Shown here: piece after piece, positions 17,380 through 26,246 of the stretch
Layout: each line of letters begins with the position of its first letter
Numbering within the stretch: position 1 is the first letter of the stretch
Source: Planococcus soli
GTDB lineage: Bacteria; Bacillota; Bacilli; Bacillales_A; Planococcaceae
Assembly: GCF_016881065.1 (NCBI RefSeq)
Contig: NZ_WXYN01000016.1
Coordinates: forward strand, 153,012 to 217,011
DNA: 64,000 nucleotides
Direction: 5' to 3'
Made by a program: the position numbers and the translations under genes
The notes under the pieces: model-generated
What the model saw: only the letters and a program-made list of their open reading frames with translations
Told to the model about the DNA's origin: nothing
Databases searched by the model: none

Positions 17380-17825
17380 CATTGCACAGTTTTCATTTAA
17401 AAGCGGATTGGCCAGGCCTCCGCAACGATGTTGGAGATATTGAAGTGGGCGGTTTAAAAACGCAAATTTCGATTCCTCCCGAAATGGATGGTCCCGGAAT
17501 TGGTACGAATCCGGATGAAATGTTGCTGGGCGCAGCAGCAACTTGCTACATCATTACACTTGCCGCGATGATGGAACGCAGCAAGCTGGAAAAACAGTCT
17601 TTGACGATGGAATCGGAAGGCATTGTAGAAGTGGAAAAAGGCGTAATCACTTATAAACGCATCATCCATAAACCGAAAGTGGTGCTGAAAGCTGGCGCAT
17701 CTGAAAAGGACTTATCATTAGCACAGAAATTAGCGGAAAAAGCTGAAAGCTCCTGTATGATCACACGTGCCATTCAGGGGAATGTGGAAATAGAATTGCA
17801 GGCGGATATTGAAGCAGGAAGCTAA
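17376..17825 (+). CDS. OsmC-family peroxiredoxin-like protein
   Basis: 149 aa. OsmC fold with the two conserved cysteines, in GAAATCYIITLAAM (about residue 56) and AEKAESSCMITRAI (about 128). Family members reduce organic hydroperoxides or act on other thiol-reactive species. The 4-bp overlap with the sugar kinase implies translational coupling, although no functional link is obvious. A second, Ohr-type family member is encoded at 49307. Confidence 0.85.
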   Translation: MTLHSFHLKADWPGLRNDVGDIEVGGLKTQISIPPEMDGPGIGTNPDEMLLGAAATCYIITLAAMMERSKLEKQSLTMESEGIVEVEKGVITYKRIIHKPKVVLKAGASEKDLSLAQKLAEKAESSCMITRAIQGNVEIELQADIEAGS

Positions 17826-17832
17826 ATTTTAT

Positions 17833-17873
17833 AAAAACCTTCATCCTATCAGGACTGAAGGTTTTTATTTTTG
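17833..17873 (+). terminator. Rho-independent terminator
   Basis: AAAAACCTTCA pairs with TGAAGGTTTTT, followed by further T residues. Confidence 0.85.
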
Positions 17874-17879
17874 CCAATT

Positions 17880-17918
17880 TTGTCGCGGTGTTTACTATTA
17901 TATATACCGGGTAGGGTA
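17880..17918 (+). promoter_or_regulatory. Promoter with CstR-type operator, DUF302 gene
   Basis: TTGTCG (17880-17885), 17-bp spacer and TATACC (17903-17908) overlap the operator TACCGGGTAGGGTA (17905-17918), one mismatch from TACCC-N4-GGGTA. Confidence 0.65.
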
Positions 17919-17956
17919 CTTGTAGATCATAAAATATTAAGAGGAGGAAACAAACC

Positions 17957-18340
17957 ATGTTCAATTACACAGTAGATACATCCAAAACAGTGAGTGAAGC
18001 CGTAGAGGCATTGGAAGAAAATCTAAAGGCGGAGCAATTCGGCATCCTGTGGAATTTCAACTTAACGGCAAAACTTCAGGAAAAAGGAGAGGATTTCGAT
18101 ACCCCCTACACCATTTTAGAAGTGTGCAATCCGAAAGAAGCCAACCGTGTGTTATCGGAAAACTTGATGATCGGTTATTTTTTGCCATGCAAAATCGTAG
18201 TCTATAAGGAAAGCGATGGTGTGAAGATCGGAATGCCAAAGCCCACAGCTTTAATTAGTATGGTAGAAGATCAGAATATCAAAACGATTGCTGAAGATAT
18301 TGAAGAACGGTTAATCAAGTGCATTGACCAGTCAGCTTAA
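17957..18340 (+). CDS. DUF302 family protein
   Basis: 127 aa, soluble, single DUF302 domain, with the typical FGILWNFNLTAKLQEKG and VCNPKEANRVLSENLMIGYFLPCKIVVY. DUF302 proteins are often found in sulfur- or metal-stress clusters; function unknown. It has its own promoter with a CstR-like operator upstream and sits in front of the regulator gene, so it probably belongs to the same regulon. Confidence 0.85.
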   Translation: MFNYTVDTSKTVSEAVEALEENLKAEQFGILWNFNLTAKLQEKGEDFDTPYTILEVCNPKEANRVLSENLMIGYFLPCKIVVYKESDGVKIGMPKPTALISMVEDQNIKTIAEDIEERLIKCIDQSA

Positions 18341-18411
18341 TGAAGATGGGCATCGCGAATCGGGTTTAGCCCCGCTCGTTTTCGAAAGCAATTATTCTTG
18401 AAGCTCATGTA

Positions 18412-18440
18412 TTGACATAATACCCTTGGGGGTATATTAT
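18412..18440 (+). promoter_or_regulatory. cstR promoter with perfect operator in the spacer
   Basis: TTGACA (18412-18417), 17-bp spacer, TATTAT (18435-18440). The spacer contains the perfect palindrome TACCC-TTGG-GGGTA (18421-18434), so a bound repressor would block RNA polymerase. Autoregulation is implied. Confidence 0.85.
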
Positions 18441-18483
18441 AGTGATTAGCAATACATCCTTTGTGATACGGAGGCAGAATGAA

Positions 18484-18744
18484 ATGAAATACGATAAACT
18501 TGTCGAGAATCGGTTGAAAAGAATAGAAGGCCAGCTTCGCGGTGTTCTCAAAATGGTGGAGAATGACGAAGATTGCAGAGACGTTGTCATGCAGCTGTCC
18601 GCAGTAAGAAGTGCAGTTGATCGGGCTATCGGTGTAATCGTTAGTGATAACCTGGAAACTTGCGTACGTGAAAGCATCGAAAAAGGTGAAAGCACAGAAG
18701 GCATGGTAAAAGAAGCTGTAGACTTGCTGGTAAAGAGCCGATAA
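18484..18744 (+). CDS. cstR: CsoR-family persulfide-sensing repressor, CstR type
   Basis: 86 aa, all-helical CsoR/RcnR fold. Cys31 and Cys60 are present (NDEDCRD and SDNLETC), the same positions as the sensing pair in Staphylococcus aureus CstR. The copper-ligand histidine of CsoR, four residues before the second cysteine, is Asn here, which argues against copper sensing and for persulfide/polysulfide sensing. ATG at 18484 with GGAGG nine bases upstream. The surrounding sulfur genes and repeated operators support the call. Closest Bacillus parallel: yrkD. Confidence 0.88.
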   Translation: MKYDKLVENRLKRIEGQLRGVLKMVENDEDCRDVVMQLSAVRSAVDRAIGVIVSDNLETCVRESIEKGESTEGMVKEAVDLLVKSR

Positions 18745-18757
18745 AAAAGTTTTTTGT

Positions 18758-18799
18758 TTGACAGCAGGAAATATATTCTCTAATATACCGGTTAGGGTA
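18758..18799 (+). promoter_or_regulatory. Promoter with operator in front of the sulfur operon
   Basis: TTGACA (18758-18763), 17-bp spacer, TAATAT (18781-18786), then the operator TACCGGTTAGGGTA (18786-18799) over the transcription start. Confidence 0.82.
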
Positions 18800-18850
18800 T
18801 TAAAAAGTGCGGCGCCACTATAAAACGTCATTTTTTTTCGCAATAAAATA

Positions 18851-18864
18851 TACCCCTATGGGTA
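18851..18864 (+). promoter_or_regulatory. Second CstR-type operator, in the 5' leader
   Basis: Perfect TACCC-CTAT-GGGTA palindrome, 22 bases before the dsrE-like start and about 50 bp after the first operator; suited to roadblock or cooperative binding. Confidence 0.8.
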
Positions 18865-18885
18865 ATTTAAAATGGAGGCAATAAA

Positions 18886-19368
18886 ATGGCACAAGAGCAA
18901 AAGAAAACAACGATCGTATTATTCAGCGGAGATTACGATAAGGTGATGGCAGCTTATATCATTGCCAATGGTGCTGCAGCATACGATCATGAAGTGACAA
19001 TCTTCCATACATTTTGGGGATTGAATGCATTGCGGAAAGAAAATCCGCCAGCGCTGAAAAAAGGGCGCCTTGAAACGATGTTTGCAAAAATGATGCCGAG
19101 AGGTGCGGATAAACTTGGTTTATCAAATATGCAGTTTGGCGGAATGGGACCTAAAATGATCAAACAAGTCATGAAAAAGCATAATGCCCTCACTTTGCCT
19201 CAATTAATTGAAATGGCAGAGGAACAGGATGTAAAAATGATTGCTTGCACGATGACAATGGATCTTCTGGGTTTGCAAAAAGAAGAATTGTTGGATGGAG
19301 TTGAATATGCAGGAGTGGCAGCTTACCTTGGAGATGCCGAAGACGGCAACGTCAATCTATTCATCTAA
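18886..19368 (+). CDS. DsrE/DsrF-like sulfur carrier (YrkE-like)
   Basis: 160 aa. DsrE-family fold with FSGDYDKVMAAYIIANGAAA at the start and one conserved cysteine, Cys121, in KMIACTMTMDLLGL. Such proteins carry persulfide sulfur between rhodaneses, TusA and oxidation enzymes. Met-rich segment MFAKMMPRGADKLGL-MQFGGMGPKM is typical of the DsrE2 subgroup. First gene of the main operon under two operators. Confidence 0.88.
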   Translation: MAQEQKKTTIVLFSGDYDKVMAAYIIANGAAAYDHEVTIFHTFWGLNALRKENPPALKKGRLETMFAKMMPRGADKLGLSNMQFGGMGPKMIKQVMKKHNALTLPQLIEMAEEQDVKMIACTMTMDLLGLQKEELLDGVEYAGVAAYLGDAEDGNVNLFI

Positions 19369-19399
19369 TCGCATTTAAAGCGGAAGGGAAAGATGCAGC

Positions 19400-19765
19400 A
19401 TGGAATGGATCATATGGATTCTGATTGGAGCGGCTGTTCTTTGGATAGCATATCGTTTCACTTCACCAGCTAAAGGAATCAAATCAATTTCTACAGAAGA
19501 AATGAAAATGCAGCTCGGTAAAAAAGATAAGCAGTATGTCGATGTACGGACGCCTGCAGAGTTTAAAGGCAATCACATCAGAGGCTTTAAGAACATTCCA
19601 TTAAATGAACTGCCGAAGCGTATGAGTGAATTGTCAAAAGAGAAAGAAGTACTGGTGATTTGCCAAAGCGGCATGCGCAGCAGCAAAGCCAGCCAATTAT
19701 TGAAGAAAAATGGATTCACCACCATAACAAATATCAGAGGCGGCATGAGCACTTACCGCAGATAA
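19400..19765 (+). CDS. Membrane-anchored rhodanese
   Basis: 121 aa. One N-terminal transmembrane segment (about 3-19), then a single rhodanese domain with active-site loop CQSGMRSS (Cys88). It transfers sulfur via a cysteine persulfide; the membrane anchor places it at the cytosolic face if the positive-inside rule holds. Part of the sulfur operon, 31 bp after the dsrE-like gene. Confidence 0.88.
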   Translation: MEWIIWILIGAAVLWIAYRFTSPAKGIKSISTEEMKMQLGKKDKQYVDVRTPAEFKGNHIRGFKNIPLNELPKRMSELSKEKEVLVICQSGMRSSKASQLLKKNGFTTITNIRGGMSTYRR

Positions 19766-19779
19766 AGGAGAACTGGGTT

Positions 19780-20076
19780 ATGAAAACAATGACAACTCAA
19801 CAAGTTCAAGAATTAGTAGAAACCAAACAGTCTATCGACTTGATCGATGTTCGGGAAACGAGTGAGGTAGCGGCAGGGAAAATTCCAGGCGCCATCAATA
19901 TTCCTTTAGGATTATTGGAATTTAAAATGAGCGAACTTGATAAATCGAAAGAATATATTATGGTTTGCCGATCAGGCGGACGCAGCGGACAAGCTACACG
20001 TTTTCTCGAAAATCTGGGATACAAAGTTACCAATATGGATGGCGGAATGCTGGACTGGAATGGCGAAACAAACTAA
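19780..20076 (+). CDS. Single-domain rhodanese
   Basis: 98 aa, soluble, active-site loop CRSGGRSG with Cys63. The ATG at 19780 follows AAAGGAG; an in-frame extension back to 19660 overlaps the previous gene and is not needed. Sulfur relay function with neighbours is inferred from context. Confidence 0.9.
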   Translation: MKTMTTQQVQELVETKQSIDLIDVRETSEVAAGKIPGAINIPLGLLEFKMSELDKSKEYIMVCRSGGRSGQATRFLENLGYKVTNMDGGMLDWNGETN

Positions 20077-20118
20077 CAGCCTGCTAAAGAACAGGCAAAT
20101 TTCCAAGGAGGAAATCAA

Positions 20119-20676
20119 ATGGTACAAACTGACTTAACTTTAGATGCAAAAGGGCTGGCATGCCCGATGCCGATTGTAAAAACAAAAAAGATGATGAAAA
20201 CGATGGATTCAGGTAAAGTACTGGAAATCCTGGCGACAGATAAAGGATCGACAGCGGATCTTCAAGCGTGGGCAAAAAGTTCAGGGCATCAATATATCGG
20301 CACTGAAACCGAAGGGGATGTGTTGCGCCATTTTCTTCGTAAAGATGGAGCTGGAGCTCCTGAAGAAACCATCACCATACCAGAAATCTCACTTGCTGAT
20401 TTCTCTCAAAAGGTTGAAGGCAATGAGCAGATGACGATTCTGGACGTTCGGGAAATAGATGAATTCGAAGAATCCCATATCCCTGGAGCCATTCATATCC
20501 CATTAGGTGAAGTAGAAGCACGAATGGATGAATTAACTAAAGAAGATTCCATCTACATTATTTGCCATTCGGGCAGAAGAAGTGGCATCGCTGGAGATAT
20601 GATGGCCAAAAAAGGATTTGGCAGTCTTTATAACGTCGTACCGGGCATGAACAATTGGACAGGTAAAACAGAGTAA
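20119..20676 (+). CDS. TusA-rhodanese fusion (YrkF/CstA-like)
   Basis: 185 aa in two domains. Residues 1-75 are TusA with CPMP (Cys15); residues about 85-185 are a rhodanese with loop CHSGRRSG (Cys149). Both active cysteines are present, so intramolecular sulfur transfer is plausible, as proposed for CstA-type proteins. The first domain shares about 40 bp of identical DNA with the separate tusA gene at 22079. Confidence 0.9.
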   Translation: MVQTDLTLDAKGLACPMPIVKTKKMMKTMDSGKVLEILATDKGSTADLQAWAKSSGHQYIGTETEGDVLRHFLRKDGAGAPEETITIPEISLADFSQKVEGNEQMTILDVREIDEFEESHIPGAIHIPLGEVEARMDELTKEDSIYIICHSGRRSGIAGDMMAKKGFGSLYNVVPGMNNWTGKTE

Positions 20677-20695
20677 AAAAATTTAAACAACCATA

Positions 20696-20709
20696 TACCC
20701 CTGGAGGTA
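20696..20709 (+). promoter_or_regulatory. Fifth CstR-like operator, overlapping a ribosome site
   Basis: TACCC-CTGG-AGGTA has one mismatch to the palindrome. Its right arm contains the GGAGG ribosome site of the following gene, so it may be a real operator or partly a coincidence of the Shine-Dalgarno sequence. Confidence 0.5.
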
Positions 20710-20717
20710 ATTCGGAT

Positions 20718-21845
20718 ATGACAGTAAAAGCAATGAAAGCAAGTGAAATAGCAAAAAAAGTAATAAATAACGAGCCCTTGTTCATTCTGGATGTGCGGAA
20801 TGGCGATGCTTTCGCAGATTGGAAAATCGAAGGCGGCAACATCCAGTATTTGAATACACCGTATTTCGATTTATTGGACGGTGTCGAAGAATTGGTTTCA
20901 GAACTGCCGACAGACCGGGATATTCTTGTAGTCTGTGCAAAAGAAGGCTCTTCCGTCATGGTAGCAGAAATGCTTTCAGAAGAAGGCGTTGATGCCGCTT
21001 ATTTAGAAGGTGGGATGAAAGCCTGGAGTGAACACCTGGAGCCAGTAAAAGTCGGTGAATTGCAGGGCGGCGGCGAATTGTACCAATTTGTCCGTCTTGG
21101 CAAGGGATGTCTATCGTATATGGCCATCTCTGATGGAGAAGCCGCTGTTATTGATGCAACACGCATGGCGCATATCTTCTTGGACTTCGCGCAGGAAAAG
21201 GGCGCAGCTATCACGCATGTATTTGATACGCATTTGCACGCCGATCACATTTCAGGAGGGCGTGCGATTGCAGAAGCAACCGGTGCAAGTTATTATTTGC
21301 CACCAAAAGATGCAGAAGAAGTCGCATTTGAATACGAAGCTTTGGAAAACGGCTTGCAAGTGACAATCGGAAAATCAAAAATTGAGATCGAAGCTTTTTA
21401 TTCACCGGGCCACACGATTGGTTCTACGTCATTCATCGTAGACCACAAATACTTGATGACCGGCGACATTTTGTTTATCGATTCGATCGGCCGGCCGGAT
21501 CTCGCTGGTCTTGCGGATGACTGGGTAGGTGATTTGAGAGAATCTCTTTACACACGCTATAAAGATCTGGCAAACGAGCTTGTTGTTTTGCCGGCCCATT
21601 TCATGATCATTGAAGAGTTGAATGAAGATGGCAGTGTTTCCAAAAAGTTGGGTGATCTGTTCGATGAAAACCATGGTCTGAATATTGCAGACGAACAGGA
21701 ATTCCGAGATATGGTCACCAAGAACCTGCCGCCGCAGCCGAACGCTTATCAGGATATCCGCAAGATGAACATGGGGCAAATTGCGCCGGACGAAGAAGTG
21801 CAGCGTGAAATGGAAATTGGACCAAATCGCTGTGCAGTTCGGTAG
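20718..21845 (+). CDS. CstB-like persulfide dioxygenase (rhodanese + metallo-beta-lactamase fold)
   Basis: 375 aa. Residues 1-110 are a rhodanese-like domain with Cys73 in VVCAKEGSS. Residues about 118-350 are an ETHE1/CstB-type metallo-hydrolase with THLHADH (His172, His174, Asp176, His177), SPGHTIGS (His232) and MTGDILFID (Asp250), the set that binds a single Fe(II). Such enzymes oxidise low-molecular persulfides to thiosulfate or sulfite. Domain order is the YrkH type. Likely the catalytic core of the operon. Confidence 0.9.
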   Translation: MTVKAMKASEIAKKVINNEPLFILDVRNGDAFADWKIEGGNIQYLNTPYFDLLDGVEELVSELPTDRDILVVCAKEGSSVMVAEMLSEEGVDAAYLEGGMKAWSEHLEPVKVGELQGGGELYQFVRLGKGCLSYMAISDGEAAVIDATRMAHIFLDFAQEKGAAITHVFDTHLHADHISGGRAIAEATGASYYLPPKDAEEVAFEYEALENGLQVTIGKSKIEIEAFYSPGHTIGSTSFIVDHKYLMTGDILFIDSIGRPDLAGLADDWVGDLRESLYTRYKDLANELVVLPAHFMIIEELNEDGSVSKKLGDLFDENHGLNIADEQEFRDMVTKNLPPQPNAYQDIRKMNMGQIAPDEEVQREMEIGPNRCAVR

Positions 21846-21911
21846 GTAAGGATTTTCCCAATTGAAAATATTAAGAGACGCTTTAGAGTTGAAAAATAGC
21901 TTAGATATGGA

Positions 21912-22026
21912 GCAAAACAGCGAAGACTCCCAGGGGTCCAAGCGAAGTGCTGAGATCCACTCGGGCGAAGTGCAACGAGTCCGAGTTAGCTCAGTGCAAG
22001 CCCCCAGGAAAGCGAAGCTGTTTTGC
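21912..22026. repeat. Long imperfect palindromic repeat inside the sulfur operon
   Basis: About 115 bp bounded by GCAAAACAGC and its exact complement GCTGTTTTGC, with internal arms CTGAG/CTCAG and ACTCGG/CCGAGT. This kind of element, with 'AGCGAAGACTCC' at one end, is one I recognise as dispersed in Bacillales genomes. It splits the CstB-like gene from tusA and could act as an RNA processing or stability element. Confidence 0.8.
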
Positions 22027-22078
22027 GTAATATCGGTTAGTAATTCATATTAATTAAAACCCAAAAGGAGAGATTTTG

Positions 22079-22306
22079 ATGAACGCAGATAAAGTATTGG
22101 ACGCAAAAGGGCTGGCATGCCCGATGCCGATTGTAAAAACAAGAAAAGTTATGAAAGAAATGGACAGCGGAGAGGTTCTTGAAATTTTGGCAACTGACAA
22201 GGGCGCGAAAGCCGATTTGACTGCATGGGCAAAATCCGGCGGACACGAATTGTTGGATTCGCAGGAAAACGGCGATGTCTTTTCATTCTGGATCAAGAAA
22301 GGCTAA
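22079..22306 (+). CDS. TusA-family sulfur carrier (YrkI-like)
   Basis: 75 aa, single TusA domain with [11 protein letters not shown] (Cys14). The ATG at 22079 has AAAAGGAGAG seven bases upstream; a TTG directly before it is also possible. It carries persulfide sulfur. High DNA identity to the TusA part of the fusion gene implies recent duplication or gene conversion. Confidence 0.92.
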   Translation: MNADKVLDAKGLACPMPIVKTRKVMKEMDSGEVLEILATDKGAKADLTAWAKSGGHELLDSQENGDVFSFWIKKG

Positions 22307-22365
22307 GAGCCGGATTGGAGGGTATCGACAAGATGCCCTTTTCCCTTTTAGGAAGGTGAACTAAA

Positions 22366-23142
22366 ATGAGTCTGGACTTTATCATTGTCATTTTTATCAT
22401 CGGATTTGTAGGTTCCTTTATTTCCGGAATGGTGGGAATCGGCGGATCAATCATCAAGTACCCGATGCTGCTTTATATACCGGTGATGCTGGGATATACG
22501 GCATTCAGTGCGCATGAAGTATCGGGAATTAGTGCCATTCAAGTATTTTTCGCGACCATCGCAGGTGTCTGGGCATACCGTGGCAGCGGGTATTTGAATA
22601 AAACCCTGATCGCTTATATGGGCGGCGCGATTTTAGTGGGAAGTTTTATTGGCGGCTACGGTTCCACCATCATGTCTGAGCAGGGGATCAATATTGTTTA
22701 CGCGGTATTGGCAACCATCGCGGTCGTGATGATGTTCATGCCCAAAAAAGGAGTCGACGACATTCCGCTCGATCAGGTTGCCTTCAATAAGTGGCTGGCC
22801 GCAGGGTTGGCATTTATCGTCGGAATCGCAGCAGGAATTGTCGGAGCAGCGGGTGCCTTTATTTTGGTGCCGATCATGCTGGTTGTCTTAAAAATTCCGA
22901 CCCGGATGACGATTGCGACTTCACTTGCGATTACGTTTCTTTCGTCCATTGGCTCAACAGTTGGGAAGATCGTAACGGATCAAATTTTATATGGTCCCGC
23001 AGCAGTCATGATTGTTGCAAGTATACTGGCTGCGCCTCTTGGAGCGAAGCTGGGGCAAAAAATGAACACGAAATACCTGCAATGGATTTTGGCGTTGCTG
23101 ATTTTGGGAACAGCTATTAAAATTTGGATAGATATCCTGTAA
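22366..23142 (+). CDS. TauE/SafE-family membrane exporter (YrkJ-like)
   Basis: 258 aa with about eight hydrophobic segments. Signatures are [17 protein letters not shown] at the start and [20 protein letters not shown] after a central cytosolic loop, the two inverted halves of TauE. Members export sulfite or sulfonates; here it probably removes sulfite or thiosulfate made by the persulfide dioxygenase. Last gene of the operon, then a terminator. Confidence 0.9.
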   Translation: MSLDFIIVIFIIGFVGSFISGMVGIGGSIIKYPMLLYIPVMLGYTAFSAHEVSGISAIQVFFATIAGVWAYRGSGYLNKTLIAYMGGAILVGSFIGGYGSTIMSEQGINIVYAVLATIAVVMMFMPKKGVDDIPLDQVAFNKWLAAGLAFIVGIAAGIVGAAGAFILVPIMLVVLKIPTRMTIATSLAITFLSSIGSTVGKIVTDQILYGPAAVMIVASILAAPLGAKLGQKMNTKYLQWILALLILGTAIKIWIDIL

Positions 23143-23143
23143 T

Positions 23144-23188
23144 GCAAAAAGAGAGGGCGCCTTGTTAAAAGGCATCCTCTCTTTTTAT
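23144..23188. terminator. Terminator of the sulfur operon
   Basis: AAAAAGAGAGG pairs with CCTCTCTTTTT with an inner GCC/GGC helix; it also ends the convergent gene at 23185. Confidence 0.88.
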
Positions 23189-23862
23189 CTGACAGTGCTT
23201 TCCGCACTTATATTTTCAATACGATGGGATGGATAGGTGTAGTTGCCGGTGCGCTCAATTTGTGCCACTTCGTACATGGCAATTGCCACATTTCTCGCTT
23301 CCACAGGTTTGTATTTTTTCATTTTGCCCTTCAGCAATTTGCTGAAAGCTGGGCTTAGTACCGTGGCTGCTTTTTCGCCTAACCGAAATTCCTGGCGGTC
23401 TCCGAGCAGCAAAGAGGGCTGGAATATGTGCAGGGCAGCCAAACCGATTTTTTTCAGGCGGACCTGCAGTTGTCCTTTGGTGCGGCTGTAAAAGACTTTG
23501 GATTCGGCATCTGCGCCAAGAGCCGTAATGATAAGGAAATTCTTCACTTGCTGAGACTTGGCCAATTCGGCCATCTTCAGGGGATAGTCATAGTCGACTT
23601 TTTTGAAGGCATCCTGCGATCCTGCTTTTTTAATGGTAGTGCCGAGGCAGCAATAAACATCGTCGACATCAAAATGCTCGGCGTAATGATCCAATTTGTC
23701 GAAATCTGTGACCACCTGTTCGAGTTTTTCATGTGCCATGTCCAGTGGACGGCGAACCAGGATTTTTACTCCGCTGTAATGCGGGCTGTCTAAAAGGATA
23801 CGGAGCAATTCGTTGCCGACCAGTCCGCTTGCGCCTGCCAGTAAAGCAATTTTGTTGTTCAT
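23185..23862 (-). CDS. NAD(P)-binding oxidoreductase (HTATIP2/NmrA-like)
   Basis: 225 aa atypical SDR. The dinucleotide motif is ALLAGASGLVGNELL at the N-terminus; DDVYCCLGTTIKKAGS and ALGADAESKVFYSRTKGQ match the family often named nucleoside-diphosphate-sugar epimerase/oxidoreductase HTATIP2-like. The catalytic Tyr-Lys pair is YSRTKG. Substrate unknown. Start follows AAGGAGGCG. Confidence 0.85.
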   Translation of the reverse strand: MNNKIALLAGASGLVGNELLRILLDSPHYSGVKILVRRPLDMAHEKLEQVVTDFDKLDHYAEHFDVDDVYCCLGTTIKKAGSQDAFKKVDYDYPLKMAELAKSQQVKNFLIITALGADAESKVFYSRTKGQLQVRLKKIGLAALHIFQPSLLLGDRQEFRLGEKAATVLSPAFSKLLKGKMKKYKPVEARNVAIAMYEVAQIERTGNYTYPSHRIENISAESTVR

Positions 23863-23999
23863 AGTGAGCGCCTCCTTTTTCTTTGTCTTCTATCTGTTAA
23901 AATCTACTATACCCCAAACTGTAGAAATTGTCTTTTTGCTTTGAATCTTTGGCTAGAAGAGTACAATAAGGGTAAGAACGAACGGAAAGGAAGAGGCGC

Positions 24000-26108
24000 A
24001 TGAAACCAGTGATAGTCGCTGAAAAGCCAAGTCAGGCCAAGGCCTATGCCGAAGCGTTCAAAACCACAAAACGCGACGGTTACATTGAAGTCGCACCTGA
24101 TGCGATTTTTCCGGAAGGTGCCTACATCACATGGGGCATCGGCCATCTTGTGGAATTGAAAGAGCCAAAGGCCTATGACCCGAAATGGGGCAAGTGGTCG
24201 CTGGCTGCGCTGCCGATTTTGCCGGATACTTACCAGTTTCAAGTGGCAAGAGGCAAAGCACAGCAATTTGGCATCATCAAGAAATTGATTTTCCAAACCG
24301 ATACGGTCATCAACGCTTGTGACGTAGACCGGGAAGGGTCCAATATATTTTACAGCATTTACTATCAGACAGGCGCCAAAAACAAAAAGATCCAGCGTTT
24401 GTGGATCAATTCACTGGAAGCGGATGAAGTCAGGAAAGGCTTTCAGGAGCTGCGGGACAACCGGCAGGATCTCCTGTTGTATCAGGAAGCCAAAGCACGC
24501 CAAATCAGCGATTGGCTGGTCGGCATGAATGGATCGCGCCTGTATTCCTTGCTGCTTCAGGAAAAAGGCATTCGTGAGGTCTTTGCTATCGGCCGTGTCC
24601 AGACGCCGACTGTATTTTTAATCTATCAGCGCGAAAAAGAAATTGAAGCGTTTGTGCCGGAGCCTTTTTATGAAATTGAAGGTATGTTTGAGGCGGAAAA
24701 AGGCCGCTACAAAGGAAAAGCGAAGCTGCGGGCAAAAGAGCGAAAAGAAGCCGAAGAGCTGTTGGCCAAACATGCTATTGCCGCTAAAGAAGAAGGTATT
24801 GTGACACAGGTGAAGACGACAGAAAAACGCACACCGCCGCCACAGCTTCATTCCTTATCGACGCTGCAGGCAGCAGCCAACCGGAAATGGAAATACAGTC
24901 CGGCTAAAGTTTTGTCTGTCATGCAGGGATTGTACGAAAAAAAACTTGTCAGCTATCCCAGAACTGACACTCAGCATATTACGCCGGGCGAATTTAATTA
25001 TTTGGCAGGGCAAGCTGAAAAATACCAACAGCTGATTGAAGCGCCATTCCCGATTGCTTCCAAAGCGCCGAAAAAGCGATTTGTGGACAGTTCCAAAGTT
25101 CAGGAGCATTACGCCATCATCCCGACAAAAACCATACCGTCAGCCAGAAAATTAGCAGGGCTGGCAAAAGATGAGCGCAATCTATATGAAGAAGTGCTGC
25201 GGACAACATTGGCGATGTTCCATAAAGATTACCGGTATGCAGAGACTAAAGTGACAACAGATGTCAAAGGGCTGGCGTTTTTCACTACCGGAAAAACAGA
25301 GCTTGAAAAAGGCTGGAGAGAATTATTTCCTGCTGCCAAAGAAGCGAAGCAGGAACCCTCTTTGCCTGAGTTGCAGGAGCAGGAGCGGGTGAAAAGCAAA
25401 ATCGATATAAAAGAAAGCATGACGCTGCCTCCAAAACCTTATACAGAGGGTCAACTGATTGCCATGATGAAAACCTGCGGGAAGTTTGTCGAAGATGTGG
25501 AAGATACCGAGATCCTTAAGGAAATTGAAGGACTCGGTACGGAAGCGACAAGAAGCGGCATCATTGAAACGATTAAACGCCATGAATATATTTCGGTCAC
25601 CAAAAATATCGTTTCGATTACGGATAAAGGACGCATTCTTTGCCAATCGATCGAAGGGAATTTACTGTCCAGCCCATCCATGACCGCAAAGTGGGAGACT
25701 TATTTAAAGAAAATCGGCAAGGGTGAAGGGTCATCAGAAGTGTTCCTGGCTACGATCGGAAAATTTATCCAGAAACTGCTCGATGAAGTCCCAGCACAAA
25801 TGCAAAAGAACGGGTTGCCGGACAAGATGGCGGCGCCGGACGCCAAAGATGAGATTGCCGTTTGCCCCAGATGTAAAAAAGGGATGATCGTATCGCGAAG
25901 AGGTTCGTACAATTGCACTGAATATGACAATGGCTGCAAGCAATCGTTTCCAGCCACTTTTCTGAAAAAACGATTGACGGCCAAGCAGATTGAATACTTG
26001 TGCACCAGAGGAAAGACCCCTGTCATTAAAGGCTTTGTTTCGAAAAACGGCAAGAAGTTCAACGCCAAACTGGTGCTGGAAGACGGCAAGTTGAAAATGG
26101 AGTTTTAA
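24000..26108 (+). CDS. topB: DNA topoisomerase III
   Basis: 702 aa type IA topoisomerase. Toprim residues appear in IVAEKPSQAKAYAEAF and NACDVDREGSNI; the strand-passing Tyr319 is in SYPRTDTQHI. The C-terminus has a zinc-ribbon-like CPRCKKGMIV...NCTEYDNGC and a short basic tail. It relaxes and decatenates single-stranded DNA junctions. Start after GGAAAGGAAGAGG. Length fits chromosomal TopB of Bacillales rather than the longer conjugative-element forms. Confidence 0.95.
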   Translation: MKPVIVAEKPSQAKAYAEAFKTTKRDGYIEVAPDAIFPEGAYITWGIGHLVELKEPKAYDPKWGKWSLAALPILPDTYQFQVARGKAQQFGIIKKLIFQTDTVINACDVDREGSNIFYSIYYQTGAKNKKIQRLWINSLEADEVRKGFQELRDNRQDLLLYQEAKARQISDWLVGMNGSRLYSLLLQEKGIREVFAIGRVQTPTVFLIYQREKEIEAFVPEPFYEIEGMFEAEKGRYKGKAKLRAKERKEAEELLAKHAIAAKEEGIVTQVKTTEKRTPPPQLHSLSTLQAAANRKWKYSPAKVLSVMQGLYEKKLVSYPRTDTQHITPGEFNYLAGQAEKYQQLIEAPFPIASKAPKKRFVDSSKVQEHYAIIPTKTIPSARKLAGLAKDERNLYEEVLRTTLAMFHKDYRYAETKVTTDVKGLAFFTTGKTELEKGWRELFPAAKEAKQEPSLPELQEQERVKSKIDIKESMTLPPKPYTEGQLIAMMKTCGKFVEDVEDTEILKEIEGLGTEATRSGIIETIKRHEYISVTKNIVSITDKGRILCQSIEGNLLSSPSMTAKWETYLKKIGKGEGSSEVFLATIGKFIQKLLDEVPAQMQKNGLPDKMAAPDAKDEIAVCPRCKKGMIVSRRGSYNCTEYDNGCKQSFPATFLKKRLTAKQIEYLCTRGKTPVIKGFVSKNGKKFNAKLVLEDGKLKMEF

Positions 26109-26246
26109 ATTGTAAATGATAATGCAGAAGTAACTTTCGAGGGATGGGTTAAATCCAAAAGCTTGTTTGGTTGCAATGGTTCAAGTTTTTCTTTAATAAT
26201 GAAAAGTGAAGGCAAGGCATAACATCCAAAGGAAAGGGAGTTTCGC

